A stretch of DNA of 64,000 nucleotides, from assembly GCA_947044405.1 (NCBI GenBank), contig CAMRHE010000054.1, forward strand, positions 7,579,501 through 7,643,500, read 5' to 3'. Below are positions 1 to 11,982 of the stretch, one piece after another (within the stretch, counting starts at the first letter, position 1; each line of letters begins with the position of its first letter). Both the position numbers and the translations under genes were made by a program. Below the pieces are notes generated by a model. That model did not search any database and was not told the origin of the DNA. It saw only the letters and a list, made by a program, of their open reading frames with translations. The stretch is from Leptodactylus fallax. Lineage: Eukaryota; Chordata; Amphibia; Anura; Leptodactylidae.

Positions 1-262
1 ATAACGCCCTATTTATGTACACTATAATGTCCCAAAGTGTCCCCCACACAGTATAATGTCCCATAGCAGCCCCTACACACAGTATAATGTCCCATAGAGG
101 CCCCTCCACACAGTATAATGTTCCATAGCGGCCCTTCCACACAGTATAATGTCTCACGGTGGCCCATCCACACAGTACAATGTCATATAGCGGACCCTCC
201 ACACAGTATAATGTTCCATAGCGGCCCCTCCACACAGTATTATGTCCCATTGTGGCCCCAAC
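1..262 (+). repeat. 31-bp minisatellite (hAT-internal)
   Basis: About eight imperfect units with core CACACAGTATAATGTCCCAT and spacing of 31-32 bp. The same unit recurs at 15,530-16,010 and, reverse complemented, at 44,560-44,920. Confidence 0.85.
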
Positions 263-838
263 GGTTTTCGTTGCAGATATTGCAAAAATTTTCGGGCATA
301 GCAGAACCTGAAATTTTTGGGATACACCACCCACAAACTATTATTATAAACTGGGGTCTTTTCAGACCCCAGGTTATAATGATCGGAGGTTCAGCGGAGG
401 TGACAAACATAAAAACCAGTGAACTTACCTCTCCTGGGCTCCATTGTGACTCCCTGCTGTTTTCAGTCCTCTTCAATGACGTTAAAGACGTGGATTACGT
501 AGGTGTCATTATGCCGAAGACAACATGGAGTCGCACCAAAGAGGTAACACTGGTTTTTATGTTCGCTCACCTCCCCTGGGCCTCCAAACATTTTACTCTG
601 GGGTCGGAAGAGACCCCAGAATATAATAATAGCAGTATTTGTTGGGGTTCACTCAACAAATACTCTTGCAGCGGCACAGTAGCCTTACTTACCAATACCC
701 ACTCCTACTCACAGATCTCTCCGCTTCCACTTCTTCCCTCCAGGGGGCCCAGCGACATGATATGAGACGCAAGGGGTGCCCTGGAGGGCCCATTAGGGTC
801 TATAAAAAAAAAAAAAAAGTCGCTTTGAGCTTCCTATA
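1..838 (+). mobile_element. Fragment of hAT-like non-autonomous element with 31-bp internal array
   Basis: The order of parts matches the complete copy at 15,380-16,619: a 31-32 bp minisatellite, then a hairpin reading ACTGGGGTC...GACCCCAG (about 348-378), then a stretch containing GACAAACATAAAAA, then a second hairpin-like pair near 595-632. No terminus is seen: the left side runs off the window and the right side is lost near a poly-A tract (801-817), just before the Tc1 insertion at 841. It encodes nothing convincing; the 215-residue open frame at 118-765 crosses the array and hairpins and has no recognisable domain. Assignment to the family is by similarity to the 15.4 kb copy. Confidence 0.6.
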
Positions 839-840
839 TA

Positions 841-2402
841 CACTGATGAGCAAAATGATTTGAACTTTCCACTTTCAGGCTCCATATCTCACCATCCACT
901 ACAACTTTGAACCATCATTTTATAGACAATCATCTTGCCTATCTCATACATTAATCTGACTTGAAACTATTTAGCATATGATTAGTTATGCAGATTCTTG
1001 TCATGTAACTGCATTGTTACTGTTTTGCTCCTGGTGGTGGAATTGGTGGAAAAATCTTTTTCTTCTTGTATACTACAAATTACAACCTGTTCTCACATTC
1101 CTAAATAGCTCAGTGTGTTATTAGATTGATTCTCAAGCGAAAGGTCACTGGTCATGAAGAAGATTTCCCAGTAAAAGAGAAAGAGCATCATCTAGCTCAT
1201 TGATAGCGGTCTCTCGGCCAAGGAAATTCACAAACTGCATCATGTGAGTGCCATGACAGTTGGAAGAACACAAAATGAAGTCCATCCATCCATTCAAAAG
1301 CCTAGAGGTGGACATCCAGGCAAAATATCGTAGGCAACAAGTTGACTCCTCACAAGGTCTATCAGTTCTGGTACGACAAACACGACATTTGAGATGGCTT
1401 GTATGCTTCATAATAGTGAGATCACAGATGTCCATGCAAGCACTCTGCGACACCTGTTATGCAAGTCTGGAATGATGGCTCAAAAAAAGGTGAAAAAGCC
1501 TCAACTTCAATATCATTATAAGAAGCATGGGCTCCAGTTTGCAAAAAAGTACAAAAAGTGGACAGTAGAAGATTGGAAACGGGTGATTTGGAGCAATGAA
1601 ATGAATGTCAATAGACTGGGCTCTGAAACAAGGGTAACGGGACTGGGGCTCTGAAACAAGGGTAACGGATTGAGAAATTGAAGGAACTGTCAAGTTTGGT
1701 GGAGAAAGTCTGATGATATGGGTTTTTTTCACAACCAAAAGTGTTGGATACTTGACCAGGATGCATGGTGGTCTCAATGCTGAGTTACTGTATATGTGAG
1801 TATCCTACAAGACAAGTTACTTTGTACACTCGCGTACTATGGGTATGAAAAGGACAACATAGTGTTCCAGCAGGACAACATTGAGATTAGCGAAGTAATG
1901 GTTTAATGACAATGAAGTAAAGGTGCTGGTTTGGCCCCAACAGTCCCCAGACCTTAACCCAATTGAACACTTGTGGGTAGAGTTGAAACAAAAGCTGTAT
2001 ACATACCCAAGTGAGTCGACCAGTATGCACAAACATTGGGAACGGATAGAAGAGACCTGGGATTAGATTTCAGTCGAGACATGCTTAAATGTGATTGAGA
2101 GCATGCCCAAAAGGATTCAAGCAGTGTTAAAAGCCAAAGGTGGATTTACAAAATACTAACAAAATAATAAAAAATTTAATTTAGATTTTTAGGAGCAAAA
2201 CTGAAAAAAAGAAAGTTACATGACAAGAATCTGCATAACTAATCATACTCTAAATAGTTGCAAGTCAGATTAATGTATAAAATAGCCAAGATGATTGTCT
2301 ATAAAATGATAGTAGTCTCACGTTGGAAGTTGTAGAGGATGGTGAGATATGGAGCCTGAAAGTCAAAAGTTCAAAACATTGTTACCCTTTTGCTCATCAG
2401 TG
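841..2402 (+). mobile_element. Tc1/mariner-type DNA transposon (defective)
   Basis: Terminal inverted repeats begin CACTGATGAGCAAAATG at the left and end with its complement at the right. The match continues inward for about 180-200 bp, to GATTCTTGTCATGTAACT (about 992-1009) and its complement near 2,215-2,232. The element is flanked by TA on both sides (839-840, 2403-2404), the Tc1 target duplication. The long repeats and about 1.56-kb size fit an autonomous Tc1 whose transposase has decayed. Confidence 0.9.
1153..2159 (+). pseudogene. Tc1-type transposase, broken
   Basis: A Tc1 transposase would bind the terminal repeats and move the element by cut and paste. Recognisable pieces in order are an N-terminal helix-turn-helix-like stretch (LIDSGLSAKEIHKLH, about 1,197-1,241), the GGHPGK linker, WTVEDWKRVIWSNE around 1,560-1,600 (where the first catalytic Asp is replaced by Asn), VFQQDN near 1,863-1,880, and [11 protein letters not shown] near 1,945-1,977. 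Stops, a duplicated 27-bp stretch near 1,617-1,666 and frame changes interrupt the reading frame, and sequence after QQDN is lost or shifted. It ends with the family-typical GGFTKY and a stop. Confidence 0.85.
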
Positions 2403-2404
2403 TA

Positions 2405-2938
2405 CAGTTGACAAAAGTTGTTGACGTCCTGTCTGTCCTTTCCTTGGTAGATGTTGGGGGAAAAAAAATTAGCCTTATTGAATGATCATCTCATATGTAG
2501 CCATCTTACAGTAGGATTGTAGGGTTGTCCAGAATAGAGTTAATTTCCGAAAGTGTGGAAAATACATAGTCTACAGTATATGAAACATTCACTGAGAAAT
2601 GTGGTAGTTATTGAGGGAGCTGCACTGTATATGTTGCACAGTATGTATGTATTTTCTCACTGTCACATCCATACATTGATTTTCTAGAAATGCTTAAAGT
2701 GTTAAAATCAATTTATACACTATGTTGCTGTCCCTGAGTTCAAGGACCAAACTGAGGCAGACACGGATGCCAATAAGCCCTACGTTTTAGCTCCACATAA
2801 CTAATTTAATCCCTATTGATTTTTCACAAATAAGATTATTTTAGGAGAGATATATAGCAACCATAGTATATTACACAGGCATTAAGGCCAACAGCATGGA
2901 GAAGGGTTTAATAGCAAAATTATAATAACATTCCCTAG
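2405..2938. other. Anonymous non-coding sequence
   Basis: Low-GC sequence between the Tc1 and hAT elements. I see no ORF, repeat structure or RNA gene in it. Confidence 0.5.
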
Positions 2939-3093
2939 CTTCCAACTAGAGATGAGCGAATTTTTTCAAAAATTTGTTTCGGCCGATTCGCTTAATTTTC
3001 AGAAACGATTCAATTCGATCGAATTAATTTGCAGCAAATCATGTTAAAAACAGCTATTTCCTGGCTGCAGAGAGCCTATATAGTGGTGTAGAA

Positions 3094-3505
3094 CAGGGGT
3101 CCCCAACCACACGGTCCACGAACCAGGACCGGGTCGTTGGTTTTTTTTTGCCGGTCCGTGGGCTGGCCTCAGTCTTAGCTGGATACTTTGCACTAGGCCA
3201 CGTTGCTATGGTAACATGTATGTAAACTATCGGGTAGTGCGGCGTCCTGTGGCTGCTAAGGATGTCGCGCTACCCAATAGTTTACACATTACCATAGCAA
3301 CGTGGCCTAGCACGAAGTATCCAGCCTCAGTGTCGCTTACCTTACCATCCTGGTGGAGAGTCTTCTCATCCACACGGTGGAGCCCACATTTAACCCCGCC
3401 CCCACATGGCCAAAGCCCCGCCCATGTTCCACCCCCCACCCCCACCCTGCTGGGCCATCCTCTACAGCAGCCAGTCCCCGGTGAAAAAAAGGTTGGGGTC
3501 CACTG
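3094..3505. mobile_element. Short hAT element nested in another hAT, CAGGGGTCCCCAACC ends
   Basis: Ends are CAGGGGTCCCCAACC and GGTTGGGGTCCACTG, with a perfect 8-bp duplication GTGTAGAA (3,086-3,093 and 3,506-3,513). Inside is an inverted repeat: AGGCCACGTTGCTATGGTAA near 3,197-3,216 pairs with a complement at about 3,287-3,306, with the match running on toward the centre. The open frames on both strands here are by-products of GC-rich repeat sequence. Confidence 0.93.
3190..3322. repeat. Inverted repeat inside the nested hAT
   Basis: Two arms of about 45-50 bp, separated by about 30 bp, would fold into a long hairpin. The arms contain GTTGCTATGGTAA and its complement, and TAAACTATCGGGTAG against CTACCCAATAGTTTA. 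Confidence 0.85.
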
Positions 3506-4081
3506 GTGTAGAACACTGTGCCTTGCAGTAACAATGCTTTACAACATATAACTTGCTAATAAGACCCCAATAATTTGAATTACACAGGTATGATCTATTG
3601 CAAACCCTCAATGAGCAGCAGTATAAATGCAATCAGTGTGTTCTTATTACCCAGGCTGCAAACACCCCAAATGAACCCTGTTCTGCTTCAATACTGTATA
3701 AATATATAAATTCCTCGATTGAGCAAAATATCACTTTTCAAGTCTTTTCTAACACTTTCCCTAGCACCTGCTGATGTCTCTCCCTGCACTAAGTACACTG
3801 GAAAATGCCTGAATCCAAGATGGCGGAGGGTATTTATAGGGCTGTGACATCACAGGACTGGCTGGCTGCTGATTGGCTGCACGCATGGCATTGTGGTTGA
3901 TCCCGCGTTCCCAGAGTTCCTTGCCCCATGTCCTAATATGTACAGCAGCCATTTTAGGAAAAAATGCGATTCGTTACCACGAAGTGTGAGGAAATCCGGA
4001 TTGGATGCGAATCAAATATTTCCTGAAATTCGGATCGAACTCCACTTCCTCAGCTTCGATTTGCTCATCTCTACTTCCAAC

Positions 4082-6767
4082 CCCTGAAAGCAATGACAAC
4101 TCCAGCCTCATTGGCAAATACAGTAATGTTGCCAGAACTCTTCAACCCCTTTATAAATTATTTAATTTCCCTGTCTGTAGAAGACTGTGGCTGGCTAAAC
4201 ATTTCCCCCGCAGTGGCCATTGCATTGGAAATATAGTGTTACATGTCAGCCACACATATGCATGGGTGACCATAAATACATGTGTTATTCATGTGAGCAG
4301 GTTTTGCAAGTGCAAAAGTCTTTATGAGGGAAATATTTTGTACATATCTATTATGTGTTATAATTTGTGCTCTGCTCATACCACCATACATTTTATGATT
4401 CCTAAACACAAATAATTTTGTGTCATTTTATAAGTATAAATTTGCCCAGCTTCTATATTCGAGTACTTCATGCCATCTGATATATATGGATGTTTGGTGT
4501 AATACTAAACCCATTACTGTTGGTGACCAAATGTGTTGTCTGTCAGATGTTCTGTCAGTTCTGTAATGGATCACTCAGTTATTTCCAGCAAAGATAGTGT
4601 AGTAATGGTTTTTCGGAGGCCTGGGCGCTTCATTTCCTGAGAAGGCTTATATGCAGCATACATCACTGCTTTGAATAACTCTGTTACTGAATAGCTGCAT
4701 CAAGTGAGCAAGATTGTCAGCTCCGTTCTTTTGATCAATTACCATGTTCCTTGTATACAAGCAACACAAACATCACTTGCTGTATCAAAACCAAATTACC
4801 TTTCATCAAAGATGTCTGCACTAAGTGGAATTCCATCTTACACATGACACATTTCTGTGAAATGGAAAGCAGGCAAAAGTAATGGCACCAAACATCAAAG
4901 ACTGAAAACAAAGAGCGAGCCATGAAACAGCATTGTTTACATTACAATTTATTCATTGACTTTTCCCCTTACTGCTGTATCTTACTGTGTTGTTATTATT
5001 TCAATTCTACTATTAGAAATTAATGCAAGAAAATACACTGTACAATTGTTTTCCTATTTTTATATATTATGTATAATTTCTCAGTCTAGTTCCTCTAGAC
5101 AGTAGGTTAATTCATGAACTGATACAGGACTCTATATTGTTTCTCTATTAATAATACCTTAATAAATCAGGCATGTGCCCATGTGCCAGAATAGAAATCT
5201 ATGCCATTCAGGATCTAGCATAGATTTCCTATATAACTCATGCCATAAATATATCAGGCCGAGGTGTCCCTGACCTGCTCTCTGTTCTGCTCCACCCACA
5301 TTTGCAAAAAGTGGTGAGCGAGGTGCAGAATGGCGCATCTTTTGTATAAGAAAGAACAGTGTACCAAAGGTGAGCTACATTAACACCCATCTACCTCAGT
5401 TTTCTTTTGAAAAATTCCGCTAAATATGTTTACTATATCGAAACTCCACTTGATAACTAATGCATCCATCTACAAATCATTCTCCTTCTTATAGAGAGAA
5501 TAACATTTCTAAAATTTGCTGCATATTAACATAAAACTTTACATAATCCTAAGAGGTTACAATATACTGTATAACTACAGAAACAGAAAACTTTTAAAAG
5601 ACATTGTAGCATACTATGAGTCTAAAATGACATCAGCAAGGTGTAAGGAACTTATTTTACTATCGCCTTTGTCTATCTTTGTAAAATGTCAATTGTCCTC
5701 TTTACTTATTGCTAAATATGCTTACTCATTTGTGACAGGTTTTTGGCTCAGAACACACTCTATTTTTTGACCTTCTGTATTTTGCTGGTCCAGCATCCTG
5801 CCTTACATTACTAAGGTTTTGACTGGCTTCTCCTCTGTGTTTTATAATGTAATTTCTAACTTTTCTCAGCCATTAAAGCTTTGCCTACCATTCCTTTTTA
5901 GGAAATGTTCCCATGATGTAGTTCTTTATTAGCTCTGTTACAAACTATTTTTCTATTATATTTGTAGGTTTACACCTTGACATAAAGGCTCTGAGATAGC
6001 AGACCTTGTGACAGATTTACTCATTCTAAATTTTAAACAGTGCAAGTTTAGACTAGACAGTCTTAAATTGTGCCAGATTTATCAAAGTGGCTAATCCTGT
6101 TTGGTAAATCTGACGTATGTTTAGACTGTCTAGTTTAACTTTACACCACTTATTAGCTGGCTTAGATTACTGACAAAAATGCACCAATTTTTTTGTCTCG
6201 CAACTAAGGCCATGACCACTTTCTAAGAAGACATGTCCCTATCCCAAAAAGCCACATCACTTTTTGTCCTAGTCATAAATATATCTAAAAATTGTTTAAG
6301 GTATTTGTGAAATCTGGCGCACGGCATGTTAGTCAGTTTTTTTGGTGTATATTGGGGCGGATTTACTAACTTAGCTACATAAATTTGCTAGATGTAGACA
6401 TGGTACATCTTTATGAAAATGGAGTGGGTCAGAGATCAAGGCAAGCCAGGGTGGGAATGCTTTGGCCCTACAAATTTACTATAACTCATGCCAGAGATCC
6501 GGTGTAAGTTTTTACTTGAAATCTGTGTCAGTTCCTCACTGGTTTAGATTTCATTTCTGGTGACTTCCAGTGCTGCACCTCTTAATATTTCAGGCTCATC
6601 TTACATTGGCTGGGGAATATTGACATATGAAATGCCATTCTTAAAAAATTCACCCCATTATGTCAGAAGCCTAGTGCATTTTCCTTAGTAAATCTTTCCC
6701 ACTGTATTTCTGCATAATGCCAGGATCTAAAAGGATATGTCGTAAAGAAACTTAAGGGAACTTTATT
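4082..6767. other. Anonymous AT-rich sequence
   Basis: No coding region with a recognisable domain. A short inverted-repeat stretch around 6,010-6,150 (GTTTAGACTAGACAGTC against GACTGTCTAGTTTAAC) and a following 6,350-6,720 segment beginning GGGGCGGATTTACTAA look like decayed interspersed repeats, but I cannot assign them to a family. Confidence 0.45.
6037..6150. repeat. Imperfect palindrome, probable MITE relic
   Basis: GCAAGTTTAGACTAGACAGTC near 6,043-6,063 is complementary to GACGTATGTTTAGACTGTCTAG-type sequence near 6,110-6,135, around a centre that also contains complementary GTGCCAGATTTATCAAAGTGG and TTGGTAAATCTGACG. I see no clear target duplication. Confidence 0.45.
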
Positions 6768-6771
6768 GTAT

Positions 6772-7200
6772 TGTGAGTATGTGAACCTAGAGGGCGCTAG
6801 GGAGCGACTCAGGCCAGCCCTGAAAAGGCCCTCAGCCACACCTTTGGGTGGGGCGCGTAACTCCAGAAGGCTGGAGTATCCTGCAGGGAGCAGGAGATGG
6901 TGGACCAGCTAAGGACAGAGAGAGACGCTCTGTCCCAGAAGGGCTGGGGTCCACAGGGGACTGTTGCTGGAGCTGAGCGATAGTCAGGCTAGTTAGGGGC
7001 TCAAGGAGTGAGTTAGGGCCCTAACTGTGGCCTAGGTTTTTTGTTGTTTTGCTATGTTGCAGTTAAGCTGAATAAAGCCAGTTTTATTTTACACTTGAAC
7101 CGTCTGAACGCTATCTTTCCGGCGCCCAGTACCACGAACCACCGCTGTCCGGACCAGGAGTCTGCCGCCATTTTGAGACTAATTCCCCCAAATTGTCACA
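6772..7200 (+). mobile_element. Solo LTR, 4-bp target duplication
   Basis: The 429-bp unit begins TGTGAGTATGTG and ends AATTGTCACA, flanked by GTAT on both sides (6,768-6,771 and 7,201-7,204). An AATAAA polyadenylation signal lies at about 7,070-7,075. It is GC-richer than its surroundings. A solo LTR is left by recombination between the two LTRs of an LTR retrotransposon or endogenous retrovirus; without internal sequence I cannot tell Gypsy from ERV. Confidence 0.85.
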
Positions 7201-7204
7201 GTAT

Positions 7205-7572
7205 GTAATTTTTTTATTTTGTAAAAACATCCTTGAGAACAACCATAGTAAGAACATCTGTACCACAATTTTTCTATAGACAGTGCCAATTTTTTTGTGT
7301 GTGTATATCAGCTGTAATGTGAGTCAGTAGTCTATTACACCCTTTTGAAAGTGATAGAGCACTGCCCCCCATTTCTCAGAGAGCAAGACGTGGCTAGAAA
7401 CATGCATATCTACTGTATAATAATAGCCTGACACAAAACTTTCTAGCAAACCTAACAATATTCGCTAAACAAGTCTCGCAGGGATCTCCCATCACTAGTT
7501 AGTATGTTAAATGTTCATGGTAGTACTGGAGAAAGTCAAACACAGCATATCAGCAAGAACACCTCTAGAAGC
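7205..7572. other. Anonymous sequence
   Basis: Nothing recognisable between the solo LTR and the Tc1 end. Confidence 0.4.
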
Positions 7573-7675
7573 TGTCTCTCATAGTTGAGGTCTACCTATG
7601 ATGTCAACTCTCTCATCTTTTTAAGTGGGAGAACTTGCACAATTGCTGGCTGACTAAATACTTTTTTCCCCACTG
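7573..7675 (-). mobile_element. Single terminal repeat of a Tc1-type element
   Basis: The sequence ends ACTTTTTTCCCCACTG followed by TA (7,676-7,677) and contains GACTAAATA and AGTGGGAGAACTTGCAC, which I recognise as the end of a common vertebrate Tc1 family. The transposase and the other end are missing, so this is a truncated relic. Confidence 0.7.
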
Positions 7676-7677
7676 TA

Positions 7678-9556
7678 TGTATAGTGCTGCTATATCTCCT
7701 ATCTAGGCTACCTTCAGTGCATTACAATTGTCATACATGCTGACCTTTGTAGATAATGAGGTGACTGTGCTGATCTTGTCCCAATTTACACAGCAAAGCT
7801 AAAATAAAAGAACTAACAGAAAACACGAAATGTTAGGTTACTGTGTATACCCTATTGACCAGTGACAAATGAAGAAATCCTATTGACTGGGAGGTCTAAC
7901 AATGTGCCATACAAAGGAAATCTGCTGCAGGTTATCTGCATGTTATGGCATTCTGCTGCAATATTAGTTTGTAAATAGTATTTGCAAGATAAATATAAGG
8001 TAATGTAAGGTAAATATTTTAAAAGACAGATCTATAAATTCTGGTGTTTATTCTGAAATAAATCTGTTACAAAATTAAGTGACATGAAACATTTGTGTTA
8101 CATTGAATATACAGTAATTTACAGTAATATCCAAACAGGGAATGACTAAAGGTGTTATATTTGTGCATACACTATTGCAAACAAGTCTCTTAATTTCTAT
8201 AATGTTTCAAGCATAGAAACAGCAATAATAGAATTTATTGAATGAAGACGGCATAAAGCAGCGTAAAGAATTTAAACAATTTAAGCAATGTGCCATAATC
8301 TCAAGTATGTAGACCCTTTGGTCTGAGCAGTGGTGTAGCTATAAAGCAGGGGTCAGCAACTATGGACCACAAAAACACAGTCAGAGGGAGAAGGAGGTTA
8401 TGGCGGGGTGGGAATCATGATGCATTGCGTCCTAGTGTCCCTGTCACCAATTCCACATTGAGGCCTCTGAGTCTGCATGTAGCATTCATCTGCCATTAGC
8501 CTAACTGTTGACATTAGTTTATCAGAGCCTGATGAGGACAGGTCTCGAAATAGGAAATGTGTGTCTGTGTTAGTGTTGAGATCTGCTCTAAATATTCTGA
8601 GCATGGTGTTATGCATCGTCTTGTAAAATTGACACTTCTAGAACTTAATTTCTCTTTCCGTTTGCAGTTCTACACTGATAAAGAAAATTAAAAACTAGAA
8701 AGAGCAATTTCCATTCAGCCTAAGGTCACTCTGTTGCAGATGGGAAATTTAATGAAAATATTGTAGAGATGCTTAAATGTAATGATGAGCAACTTCCAGC
8801 TTGATTATAATTTTACCAGGAAGGTTTTTTCATCATTGCATCATTATAGGAACAAACACAAATAAAGAGCAGCGCTTGATCTCAAATATACTTTACTGAT
8901 GGCAAAGATTATAAACATATCAGAAATTAAGAAGAAATATAATCAACAGAAAAGCAATTTATAAAGTAATTGGGCTATGCCTCTCATCCAGCTGAAAATA
9001 CGACTATGTATTTATGGGTCTGAGTGCAAGATGTGTTTGTCCGTCTCTATTTCATCAGCAAGGTTTTATGAGATGGAAATTTTGTTAATTTAGTGAATGC
9101 AGGGGTATGAAATGTCCTTCTGTCACTAGCAAAGGGCACAGAATATTGCTTCATAAAATTGTATATATGTGTACTTGTCCTTTGTATTCTCTGTGCAACT
9201 CAATGTAACTTTGGGAGCCCTATAAAGCAATAAATTCACATCTGACAGATACATGAATTCACAGACTCATGGGTATTTATTGGTCACAGGGGTATTCATC
9301 ATTTATTTTACAGTATCTGTATTCTCTTGCAATTTAGAATCTGTAATCAACATTTTATTATACAAAATATTAATCTTATTATATTTGGAGAAAAAAATTA
9401 GAGGGCACTACCAGATCAGCATAGATCAGTATACGGAAGGTGGAAGGTATAATTTATTATATGGCAATACTTGCTATTGATTGTAGACAACTGGAGCGAA
9501 AATTTCTTCTGTGGCAGCAAGAAACTTGGAGGAAACAAAGATCCATTGGCTGAAGG
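7678..9556. other. Anonymous sequence with possible repeat starts
   Basis: AT-rich with no supported gene. CAGTGGTGTAGCTA at about 8,334 and CAGGGGTCAGCAAC at about 8,348 look like hAT-type 5' ends but I find no matching 3' ends. A hammerhead-like core at 8,529-8,550 is treated as a finding. Confidence 0.4.
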
Positions 9557-9677
9557 CAGAGATGTAACATGAAGCAACTGGGCCCCAGAGCTAAATTTGT
9601 AACATAGCCCCTTCAGAGATCCTGCAGGTGACTCTGGAGTGACCCCATAAAGGTGACTCCATAACAGTACACCACTG

Positions 9678-11980
9678 GTTGTAAGTATCCAGGAACACTG
9701 ACAAATATAGATACTGGCTAGATGAATGTACTTCAGTAAATGTATAGTGAGATTTACCACTCAAGCAATATGCTCTTTTCTTAAGTTCCATGACTCCCTC
9801 CTGGGGATCAAGGCATGAGTTTACCTAGAGAGGGCGTCACAGAACCAACACCAGGCACATACCATCTGTGCAATCCAATTATATCCAATTGCTATTATAA
9901 TGTATGGCCACACTTGCTTCAAATACTGTATTTTTAAAACTTGTGGTTCTGTGTGTGGTTTCTACCAAGGATTCACAGTCATACAGTAAGCAGAGTGGGT
10001 TCATTCCTGAGGAAAGACTTTACATCTGAAACATTGCTACATGATACGGTGAATTAATCACACTTAAATGCATAAGCCTAGAGTACAGTTCCCATCTCTG
10101 TTTACTATGCTTGCTGCGGCAACTGTGCTATCTGTTATGTATCTTAAAGGGATTGTCTCTCCAAGTCAAACATTTCTCTAAAAAGTTTGCATTAGCAATA
10201 ATCTTCCTGCCTCAGGTCTAAGTTCCCAAATTCCTGATGACTAGCTGTTAACCCATGAAGAAGTCCCATCTACCAAAAAAGAGGCTGTATTACTTTGCTC
10301 CATCCACCATATTATAGACACCAATTGCACGTAACCAACCTCACTGACTCCAACTTCCATCATAGTGTCCATCATTTTACCAGACAAAATAGGGGAGTGT
10401 TTTGTACTATTTTGTCCAGCTGCCAGAGCCTGTGAACACAGTCAAATATGGACTTAGGCTGTTTTCATAAGACAGCTCTTACACTAGGTCCATTATTCAT
10501 CACCTGAGCACGAGTGCTAGCATCGCTACTCCATCTCTCCCACCCCTGATGAATGTCCTCTCCTTTCAACACCCTGGGTCCGTTGCAGCTGTTCTTATTA
10601 TTAATTCATGAAACAATTGTTTGAAAATACAGAAAAAAAAAGTGTTACCGAGCTTACAAAAACACAAATCTTATATTTTTATTACACTGTTCTATATCTT
10701 TTTCATCTTTTTTTAATAATCATTATTAAAGGCAGATATATTTTCTTTCCCTCTTTTTTTACCATAAATCTTGACATAATAGTTAAAATCTAGTGGGAAA
10801 TCTAAACATTCATTAAAATATTTACAATTAACTTATACATTGAAGAAGTCATAGTATTCTATTCCTCGGAACTTCACAATGGAGAATAAAGGGAAGGCAG
10901 CAGACATACTGCATTTCATAGCACTGTACTGAGCAGATGCTTTGTTCCTCCAGCTATTGTGCTTTTCTTGTATTCCTTTGGGCAGAGGAATCATTTTGCA
11001 CTTGCTAAAGAATTGGCAAGCTCAGGTCTTGCATTTGAATGACTCCTGGTGCATCAGATCTACATTTTGAAAGTCATCTTTTCAGATAAAAAGACGCTTC
11101 AGTTGGGAAAAATAATCATCACATCAATTCAGGGTCAGGAAAGAATTTTCTATGCCACAAATGAAATATGAGCTGGTAGAACCATCTGATCCAGAATAAG
11201 AAAACATCACCATTTACAACAGAATTCACAATGTCTTCTACACCTTAAGGGGATTTTTTTTTCTTTAAAGCTCAAACATGTAGTCTTTGTCCGTCATTGA
11301 GATGTATCACTTCTCTTGGTTTAAATGTAAGAAATGCTGAATTCCTCAAACCTCCTTTTAATAGCCTGTTTTGCAAATCCCCGTAGAACCTCAGTGGCTG
11401 TGAGCAGAGGAAAGGTGGTAAATGTGTGAAAATACAAAAGTCAAAAATGTACAACATTGCTTGATTAAAATACCTTGTTTTGGCAAAACATTATTTCTGT
11501 AGATACCAGTAAAGGAACAGTACAATGAGCAAAATGATACAATGTTCATGGAACATAAAGTAGTAAAAGTCAATAATGGCTAAGGATTTGATTCTCCATC
11601 ATTTCTGATGGAGACAGTACGAAAAAGGTGGGAAGAAGCGTGTAATATGTGTTCTCGCACTTTTATTGAATTGTTGATTGGTCTTCAACTTAAATAATTG
11701 GAAAATATTGTACACAGATCATAAAAACCCAAGATCAGTTGTCTACATTAGCTACTCCTGATGAGGTGAAAAAGTTTGACACTTGATTACAATAAAATAT
11801 ACGTCACAGATGGTGAAAGGAATAACCAAAGGGAAATATTAGAATCACAGAAGTAGGTTCCTACGGTACTCTCAATAAATTAAAATATAACTTTTATTAA
11901 CACACAGTAAAAACATAGGACAGACGTCAACTAAACATATAGTATAGGGAATATCATCTATCCCAAAGATAAAGAATGGG
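9678..11980. other. Anonymous AT-rich sequence
   Basis: No supported coding or RNA gene. A hammerhead-like core is at 10,007-10,031. The region around 11,870-11,930 (ACTTTTATTAACACACAGTAAAAACA) resembles the start of an interspersed repeat leading into the inverted-repeat unit at 11,983. Confidence 0.4.
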
Positions 11981-11982
11981 TT

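Larger units (their letters stand above)
2947..4073. mobile_element. Non-autonomous hAT element, TIR TAGAGATGAGCGAA
   Basis: The left end reads TAGAGATGAGCGAATTTT and the right end GATTTGCTCATCTCTA, its imperfect complement. The copy is flanked by a perfect 8-bp duplication CTTCCAAC (2,939-2,946 and 4,074-4,081), diagnostic of hAT. It has no transposase. Its left ~160 bp match the left end of the minus-strand hAT at 26,857, suggesting it is a deletion derivative of that family. It was itself the target of the hAT at 3,094-3,505. Confidence 0.92.

Noticed and set aside
118..765. 215-codon open frame at the window start
   Set aside because: It crosses the 31-bp array and hairpins of a non-autonomous hAT; there is no domain.
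9549..9685. Possible 121-bp hAT fragment with CAGAGATGTAAC and GTACACCACTG ends
   Set aside because: The flanking 8-mers agree at only five positions and the inverted ends are weak.
11755..11785. Possible hammerhead core CTGATGA near 11,758
   Set aside because: The segment before GAAA is only three bases, too short for stem II.
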